From Megascapheus bottae (taxonomy: Eukaryota > Chordata > Mammalia > Rodentia > Geomyidae): DNA of 64,000 nt. The notes beneath the pieces are model-generated. The model searched no databases and had not been told where the DNA came from. It was given only the letters and a program-made list of their open reading frames with translations. The stretch is from positions 1-64,000 of the forward strand of contig JANJXV010001729.1 in assembly GCA_024803745.1 (NCBI GenBank), in the 5' to 3' direction. The translations under genes were made by a program, and so were the position numbers. Shown here piece after piece: positions 57,401-64,000 of this stretch (its first letter is position 1; every line of letters starts with the position of its first letter).

Positions 57401-57480
57401 CTGAGTTCACAAACATCAATTCCGTGACTTCACACACCTCCATTCTATGACTTCACACACCTCCATTCTTTGACTTCACA
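54430..57480 (+). repeat. 3013-bp HOR, copy 1
   Basis: Landmarks in this copy recur 3013 bp later: AAATATCC at 55026 and 58039, CTATTTGG at 55239 and 58252, ACCTCAAG at 57013 and 60026. At its left end the spacing is 3057 (ACATCACAG at 54481 and 57538), because four monomers at about 54590..54680, including the CAATTGCATTG variant, stand where the next copy has two. It keeps GACTAAAC at 55110, whereas copies 2 and 3 have GACCAAAC. Confidence 0.85.
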
Positions 57481-60400
57481 CACCTCCATTCTGACTTCAC
57501 ACACCTTCATTCTGACTTCACAAACATCAATTCTGTGACATCACAGACCTCCATTCTTTGACTTCACACACCTCCATGGTGAGTTCACAGACCTGCATTC
57601 TGAATTCACAAACATCAATTCGGTGACTTCACACACCTCCATTCTATGATTTCACACGCCTCCATTCTATGACTTCACACACCTCCATTCTATGACTTCA
57701 CAAACCTCCATTCTGACTTCACACACCTCCATTCTGAGTTCACAAACATCAATCCTGTGACTTCACACACCTCCATTCTATGACTTCACACACCTCCATT
57801 CTTTGACTTCACACACCTCCATTGTGAGTTCACACACCTCCATTCTGTGACTTCACACACCTCCATTCTGTGACTTCACACATCTCCATTCTATGACTTC
57901 ACACACCTCCAATCTATGACTTCACACACCTCCATTCTGGGACTTCACACACCTCCATTCTATGACTTCACACACCTCCATTCTGTGCCTTCACACACCT
58001 CCATTCTATGACTTAACACACCTTCATTCTTACTTCACAAATATCCATTGTATGACTTCACACACCTCCATTCTATGACTTCACACACCTCCATTCTATG
58101 ACTTCACACACCTCCATTCTGTGACCAAACACACCTCCATTCTGTGACTTCACACACCTCCATTCTGTGACTTCACACACCACCATTTTTTGACTTCACA
58201 CACCTCCATTCTTTGACTTCACACACCACCATTTTTTGACTTCACACACCTCTATTTGGACTTCACGCACCTCCATTCCATGACTTCACACATCGCCATT
58301 TTATGAGTTCACACACCTCCATTTTGACTTCACACACCTCCATTCTATGACTTCACACACCTTCATTCTACTTCAGAAACATCTATTCTATGACTTCACA
58401 CACCTCCATTGTATGACTTCACAAACCTCCATTCTGTGACTTCACACACCTCCATTCTGAGTTCACACACCTCAATTCTTTGACTTCACACACCTCAATT
58501 CTGGCTTCACACACCTCCATTCTATGACTTCCCACACTTCCATTCTATGACTTCACACACCTCCATTCTTTGACTTCACACACCTCCATTGTGAGTTCAC
58601 ACACCTCCATTCTGTGACTTCACACACGACATTCTTTGACTTCACACATCTCCCTTCTGTGACTTCACACACCTCCATTCTATGACTTCACACACCTCCA
58701 TTCTATGAATTCACACATCTCCATTCTGTGACTTCACACACCTCCATTCTATGACTTCCAACACCTCCATTCTGGGACTTCACACACCTCCATTCTGAGT
58801 TTACACACCTCCATTCTTTGACTTAACACACCTTCATTCTGTGACTTCACACACCTTAATTCTATGACTTCACACACCTCCATTCTATGACATCACACAC
58901 CTCCATTCTATGACTTTACACACCTCCATTCTTTGACTTCGCACACCTCCTTTCTATGATTTCACACATCTCCATTCTATGACTTCACACACCTCCATTC
59001 TATGACTTCACAAACCTCCATTCTGACTTCACACACCTCCATTCTGACTTCACAAACATCAATTCTGTGACTTCACGCACCTCCATTCTGACTTCACACA
59101 CCTCCATTCTATGACCTCACACATCTACATTCTGACTTCACACACCTCCATTCTGTGACTTCACACACCTCCATTCCATGACTTCACACACCTCCATTCT
59201 ATGACTTCACAAATCTCCGTTCTGTGACTTCACACACCTCCATTCTGAGTTCACACACCTCCATTCTCTGACTTCACACACCTCCATTCTGTGACTTAAC
59301 ACACCTCCATTCTATGACTTCCCAGACCTCCATTCTGTGACTTCACACTCCTTTATTTTTTGACTACACACACCTCCATTCTATGACTTCACACACCTCC
59401 ATTGTGAGTTCACACACCTCCATTCTGTGACTTCACACACCTCCATTCTGTGACTTCACACACCTCCATTCTATGACTTCACACAACTCCATTCTGTGAC
59501 TTCACACACCTCCATTCTGTGACTTCACACACCACCATTGTTTGACTTCACACACCTCCATTTTTGGACTTCACGCATCTCCATTCCATGACTTCACACA
59601 TCTCCATTTTATGAGTTCACACACCTCCTTTTTGACTTCACACATCTCCATTCTATGACTTCACACACCTTCATTCTACTTCAGAAACATCTATTCTATG
59701 ACTTCACACACTTACATTCTATGACTTCACAAACCTCCATTCTGTGACTTCACACACCTCCATTCTGAGTTCACACACCTCAATTCTGTGACTTCACAAA
59801 CCTCAATTCTGGCTTCACACACCTCCATTCTATGACTTCACACACTTCCATTCTATAACTTCACACACCTCCATTCTTTGACTTCACACACCTCCATTGT
59901 GAGTTCACACACCTCCATTCTGTGACTTCACACACCTCTATTCTGTGACTTCACACACCTCCATTCTGTGACTTCACACACCTCCATTCTATGACTTCAC
60001 ACACCTCCATTCTATGACTTTATACACCTCAAGCCTATGACTTCACACACCTCCATTCTATGACTTCACACACCTCCATTCTGTGACTTCACACATCTCC
60101 ATTCTATGAGGTCACACACCTGCATTATGACTTCACACACCTCCTTTCTATGACTTCACACACCTCCATTCTGACTTCACACACCTCCATTCTGACTTCA
60201 CAAACATCAATTCTGTGACTTCACACACCCCCATTCTTTGAATTCACACACCTCCATTGTGACTTCACACACGAGCATTCTGACTTCACAAACATCAATT
60301 CGGTGACTTCACACACCTCCATTGTATGATTACACACGCCTCCATTCTATGACTTCACACACCTCCATTCTATGATTTCACAAACCTCCATTCTGACTTC

Positions 60401-60493
60401 ACACACCTCCATTCTGAGTTCACAAACATCAATTCCGTGACTTCACACACCTCCATTCTATGACTTCACACACCTCCATTCTTTGACTTCACA
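57481..60493 (+). repeat. 3013-bp HOR, copy 2
   Basis: This is a full-length copy of about 133 monomers. Diagnostic bases shared with copy 3 on the left are GACCAAAC at 58123, CTTTGAC near 58211, CATTGTATGAC near 58408 and CTTCCCACACTTCC near 58528. Bases shared with copy 1 on the right are CACATCTCC near 59642, AAGCC at 60031 and CACGAGCATTC near 60270. It continues into copy 3 without a gap. Confidence 0.88.
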
Positions 60494-63400
60494 CACCTCC
60501 ATTCTGACTTCACACACCTTCATTCTGACTTCACAAACATCAATTCTGTGACATCACAGACCTCCATTCTTTGACTTCACACACCTCCATGGTGAGTTCA
60601 CAGACCTGCATTCTGAATTCACAAACATCAATTCGGTGACTTCACACACCTCCATTCTATGATTTCACACGCCTCCATTCTATGACTTCACACACCTCCA
60701 TTCTATGACTTCACAAACCTCCATTCTGACTTCACACACCTCCATTCTGAGTTCACAAACATCAATCCTGTGACTTCACACACCTCCATTCTATGACTTC
60801 ACACACCTCCATTCTTTGACTTCACACACCTCCATTGTGAGTTCACACACCTCCATTCTGTGACTTCACACACCTCCATTCTGTGACTTCACACATCTCC
60901 ATTCTATGACTTCACACACCTCCAATCTATGACTTCACACACCTCCATTCTGGGACTTCACACACCTCCATTCTATGACTTCACACACCTCCATTCTGTG
61001 CCTTCACACACCTCCATTCTATGACTTAACACACCTTCATTCTTACTTCACAAATATCCATTGTATGACTTCACACACCTCCATTCTATGACTTCACACA
61101 CCTCCATTCTATGACTTCACACACCTCCATTCTGTGACCAAACACACCTCCATTCTGTGACTTCACACACCTCCATTCTGTGACTTCACACACCACCATT
61201 TTTTGACTTCACACACCTCCATTCTTTGACTTCACACACCACCATTTTTTGACTTCACACACCTCTATTTGGACTTCACGCACCTCCATTCCATGACTTC
61301 ACACATCGCCATTTTATGAGTTCACACACCTCCATTTTGACTTCACACACCTCCATTCTATGACTTCACACACCTTCATTCTACTTCAGAAACATCTATT
61401 CTATGACTTCACACACCTCCATTGTATGACTTCACAAACCTCCATTCTGTGACTTCACACACCTCCATTCTGAGTTCACACACCTCAATTCTTTGACTTC
61501 ACACACCTCAATTCTGGCTTCACACACCTCCATTCTATGACTTCCCACACTTCCATTCTATGACTTCACACACCTCCATTCTTTGACTTCACACACCTCC
61601 ATTGTGAGTTCACACACCTCCATTCTGTGACTTCACACACGACATTCTTTGACTTCACACATCTCCCTTCTGTGACTTCACACACCTCCATTCTATGACT
61701 TCACACACCTCCATTCTATGAATTCACACATCTCCATTCTGTGACTTCACACACCTCCATTCTATGACTTCCAACACCTCCATTCTGGGACTTCACACAC
61801 CTCCATTCTGAGTTTACACACCTCCATTCTTTGACTTAACACACCTTCATTCTGTGACTTCACACACCTTAATTCTATGACTTCACACACCTCCATTCTA
61901 TGACATCACACACCTCCATTCTATGACTTTACACACCTCCATTCTTTGACTTCGCACACCTCCTTTCTATGATTTCACACATCTCCATTCTATGACTTCA
62001 CACACCTCCATTCTATGACTTCACAAACCTCCATTCTGACTTCACACACCTCCATTCTGACTTCACAAACATCAATTCTGTGACTTCACGCACCTCCATT
62101 CTGACTTCACACACCTCCATTCTATGACCTCACACATCTACATTCTGACTTCACACACCTCCATTCTGTGACTTCACACACCTCCATTCCATGACTTCAC
62201 ACACCTCCATTCTATGACTTCACAAAACTCCGTTCTGTGACTTCACACACCTCCATTCTGAGTTCACACACCTCCATTCTCTGACTTCACACACCTCCAT
62301 TCTGTGACTTAACACACCTCCATTCTATGACTTCCCAGACCTCCATTCTGTGACTTCACACTCCTTTATTTTTTGACTACACACACCTCCATTCTATGAC
62401 TTCACACACCTCCATTGTGAGTTCACACACCTCCATTCTGTGACTTCACACACCTCCATTCTGTGACTTCACACACCTCCATTCTATGACTTCACACAAC
62501 TCCATTATGTGACTTCACACACCTCCATTCTGTGACTTCACACACCACCATTGTTTGACTTCACACACCTCCATTTTTGGACTTCACGCATCTCCATTCC
62601 ATGACTTCACACATCTCCATTTTATGAGTTCACACACCTCCTTTTTGACTTCACACACCTCCATTCTATGACTTCACACACCTTCATTCTACTTCAGAAA
62701 CATCTATTCTATGACTTCACACACTTACATTCTATGACTTCACAAACCTCCATTCTGTGACTTCACACACCTCCATTCTGAGTTCACACACCTCAATTCT
62801 GTGACTTCACAAACCTCAATTCTGGCTTCACACACCTCCATTCTATGACTTCACACACTTCCATTCTATAACTTCACACACCTCCATTCTTTGACTTCAC
62901 ACACCTCCATTGTGAGTTCACACACCTCCATTCTGTGACTTCACACACCTCTATTCTGTGACTTCACACACCTCCATTCTGTGACTTCACACACCTCCAT
63001 TCTATGACTTCACACACCTCCATTCTATGACTTTATACACCTCAAGTCTATGACTTCACACACCTCCATTCTATGACTTCACACACCTCCATTCTGTGAC
63101 TTCACACATCTCCATTCTATGAGGTCACACACCTGCATTATGACTTCACACACCTCCTTTCTATGACTTCACACACCTCCATTCTGACTTCACACACCTC
63201 CATTCTGACTTCACAAACATCAATTCTGTGACTTCACACACCCCCATTCTTTGAATTCACACACCTCCATTGTGACTTCACACACCAGCATTCTGACTTC
63301 ACAAACATCAATTCGGTGACTTCACACACCTCCATTGTATGATTACACACGCCTCCATTCTATGACTTCACACACCTCCATTCTATGATTTCACAAACCT

Positions 63401-63513
63401 CCATTCTGACTTCACACACCTCCATTCTGAGTTCACAAACATCAATTCCGTGACTTCACACACCTCCATTCTATGACTTCACACACCTCCATTCTTTGAC
63501 TTCACACACCTCC
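60494..63513 (+). repeat. 3013-bp HOR, copy 3 (mosaic)
   Basis: The landmarks continue at 3013 bp: ACATCACAG at 60551, GACCAAAC at 61136, CTATTTGG at 61265, ACCTCAAG at 63039. Up to at least 62041 it has the bases of copies 1 and 2. From 62507 onward it has the bases of the 50-52-kb version: CATTATGTGAC near 62504, CACACACCTCC near 62649, AAGTC at 63044 and CACCAGCATTC near 63282. After about 63513 it no longer follows the HOR and continues as ~52.43 kb does. The copy is therefore a recombinant. Confidence 0.85.
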
Positions 63514-64000
63514 ATTGTGAGTTCACACACCTCCATTCTGTGACTTCACACACCTCCATTCTGGGACTTCACACACCTCCATTTTGAATTCACACACCTC
63601 CATTCTGTGACTTAACACACCTTCATTCTGTGACTTCACACACCTTCATTCTATGACTTCAAACACCTCCATTCTGTTACTTCACACAGCTCAATTCTGT
63701 GACTTCACACACCTACATTATGACTTCACACACCTCCATTCTATGACTTCACACACCTCCATTCGATGACTTCACACACCTCCATCCTGTGACTTCATAC
63801 ACCTCCATTCTGAGTTCACACACCTCCATTCTGTGACTTCACACACCTCCAATCTGACTTCACACAGCTCCATTCTATGACTTCACACACCTCCATTGTG
63901 ACTTCACACACCTCCATTCTATGAGTTCACACACCTCCATTCTGACTTCACACACATCCATTCTATGACTTCACACATCTACATTCTGACTTCACACACC
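63514..64000 (+). repeat. Right edge: renewed copy of the 52.4-52.9-kb sequence
   Basis: After the third HOR copy the order of variants (CTGGGAC, TTGAATTC, GTTACTTC, CATTATGAC, ATTCGATGAC, CATCCTGTGAC, CTTCATACACC) follows that of about 52430..52910. CATCCTGTG places TCCTGTG at 63785 versus 52701, an offset of 11,084. The offset is 46 bp larger than at ACCTCAAGTC (52001 and 63039, 11,038), matching the two-monomer loss in the 52-kb copy. The array runs off the right edge of the window. Confidence 0.8.

Larger units (their letters stand above)
1..64000 (+). repeat. Satellite/minisatellite array, 23-bp (and 21-bp) monomer
   Basis: Every part of the window is built from one monomer in a single orientation. 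Clean 23-bp examples are 45..67 and 68..90. The monomer opens ATGACTTCACAC or GTGACTTCACAC and closes CCTCCATTCT. Monomers starting GACTTC or GAGTTC directly after CATTCT are 21 bp because one dinucleotide of the CTGTGAC junction is missing. The core TTCACACACCTCCATT is the most constant part; most substitutions and all length changes that I saw repeatedly fall around the CT[A/G/T]TGA hinge. No reverse-oriented monomer and no interrupting unique DNA were seen. The consensus is about 39% C, 30% T, 26% A and 4% G. Known biology: long arrays of this kind are typical of eukaryotic heterochromatin. I do not recognise the family and do not assign a species. Confidence 0.97.

Noticed and set aside
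1..64000. CRISPR array
   Set aside because: The repeats are short and regular, but there are no unique spacers: the monomers abut directly and the whole period is repeat. No cas genes are present.
1..64000. Centromeric satellite with CENP-B box
   Set aside because: I looked for the TTCG....A..CGGG pattern. TTCG occurs in variants such as CTTCGCACACC, but no CGGG follows. A centromeric role is neither supported nor excluded by sequence alone.
1..64000. Telomeric repeat or the human CATTC-type satellites
   Set aside because: There are no TTAGGG/CCCTAA runs. CATTC appears once per 23-bp monomer rather than as a 5-bp tandem, so neither identity fits.
1..64000. Embedded transposons, retroviral remnants, tRNA or rRNA genes
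   Set aside because: Irregular stretches such as CTCTACACAGTATCTTTTTG (near 9548) and CACATTTATGG (near 10511) looked at first like insertions, but each is a single decayed monomer that recurs at HOR spacing. No non-satellite island longer than about one monomer was found.
1..64000. Strong G-quadruplex array on the - strand
   Set aside because: Each monomer offers only GGAGG with two-G runs, and the next pair is about 18 bp away, outside the usual loop lengths. At most weak or intermolecular structures are plausible.

Overview
The whole 64-kb window is one head-to-tail tandem array of a short satellite/minisatellite monomer. I see no gene, RNA gene, transposon, unique-sequence island or inverted segment in it. 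The monomer is 23 bp; clean examples are 45..67 and 68..90. It opens RTGACTTCACAC and closes CCTCCATTCT. A common 21-bp form lacks one dinucleotide at the CT[A/G]TGAC junction. There are roughly 2,800 monomers, all in the same orientation. The consensus is about 43% GC but extremely skewed: about nine C to one or two G on the + strand. An array of this size and hierarchy points to a eukaryotic nuclear genome, probably a heterochromatic, pericentromeric, subtelomeric or sex-chromosome block from a long-read assembly. Species and chromosomal position cannot be read from the sequence.

The real content is how monomer variants are ordered, which shows nested higher-order repeats (HORs). All coordinates below were found by eye from rare variant monomers and boundaries are good to about one or two monomers. 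(1) 1..2920 is the left part of the array, related piecewise to 4.4-5.6 kb, 8.6 kb, 12.6-14.0 kb and 54.0-54.3 kb. (2) 2921..22560 and 22561..~41490 are two copies of a 19.6-kb unit, about 99.8% identical where compared, differing by three multi-monomer indels (1602, 138 and 741 bp). Each copy contains a ~3.0-3.2-kb duplication, a ~3.6-kb duplication and a ~0.7-kb duplication. (3) 41490..49165 holds two overlapping tandem duplications with periods 1649 and 2657 bp. (4) 49165..54430 is mixed, including a segment at 49930..52330 that recurs 5012 bp downstream. (5) 54430..63513 is a 3013-bp HOR in three consecutive copies. The last is a mosaic whose right half switches to the 50-52-kb version, and the window then continues (63514..64000) as a copy of ~52.43-52.91 kb.

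There are no genes to work together. The sequence reads as a record of repeated unequal exchange and conversion. Two 75-codon open frames (3779..4006 and 23419..23646) are by-products of monomer variants that remove the recurrent TGA stop, and are not annotated as genes. The main caveat is that near-identical 19.6-kb and 3-kb copies are also what a misassembly or an unpurged second haplotype would look like, so copy numbers need read-level support.
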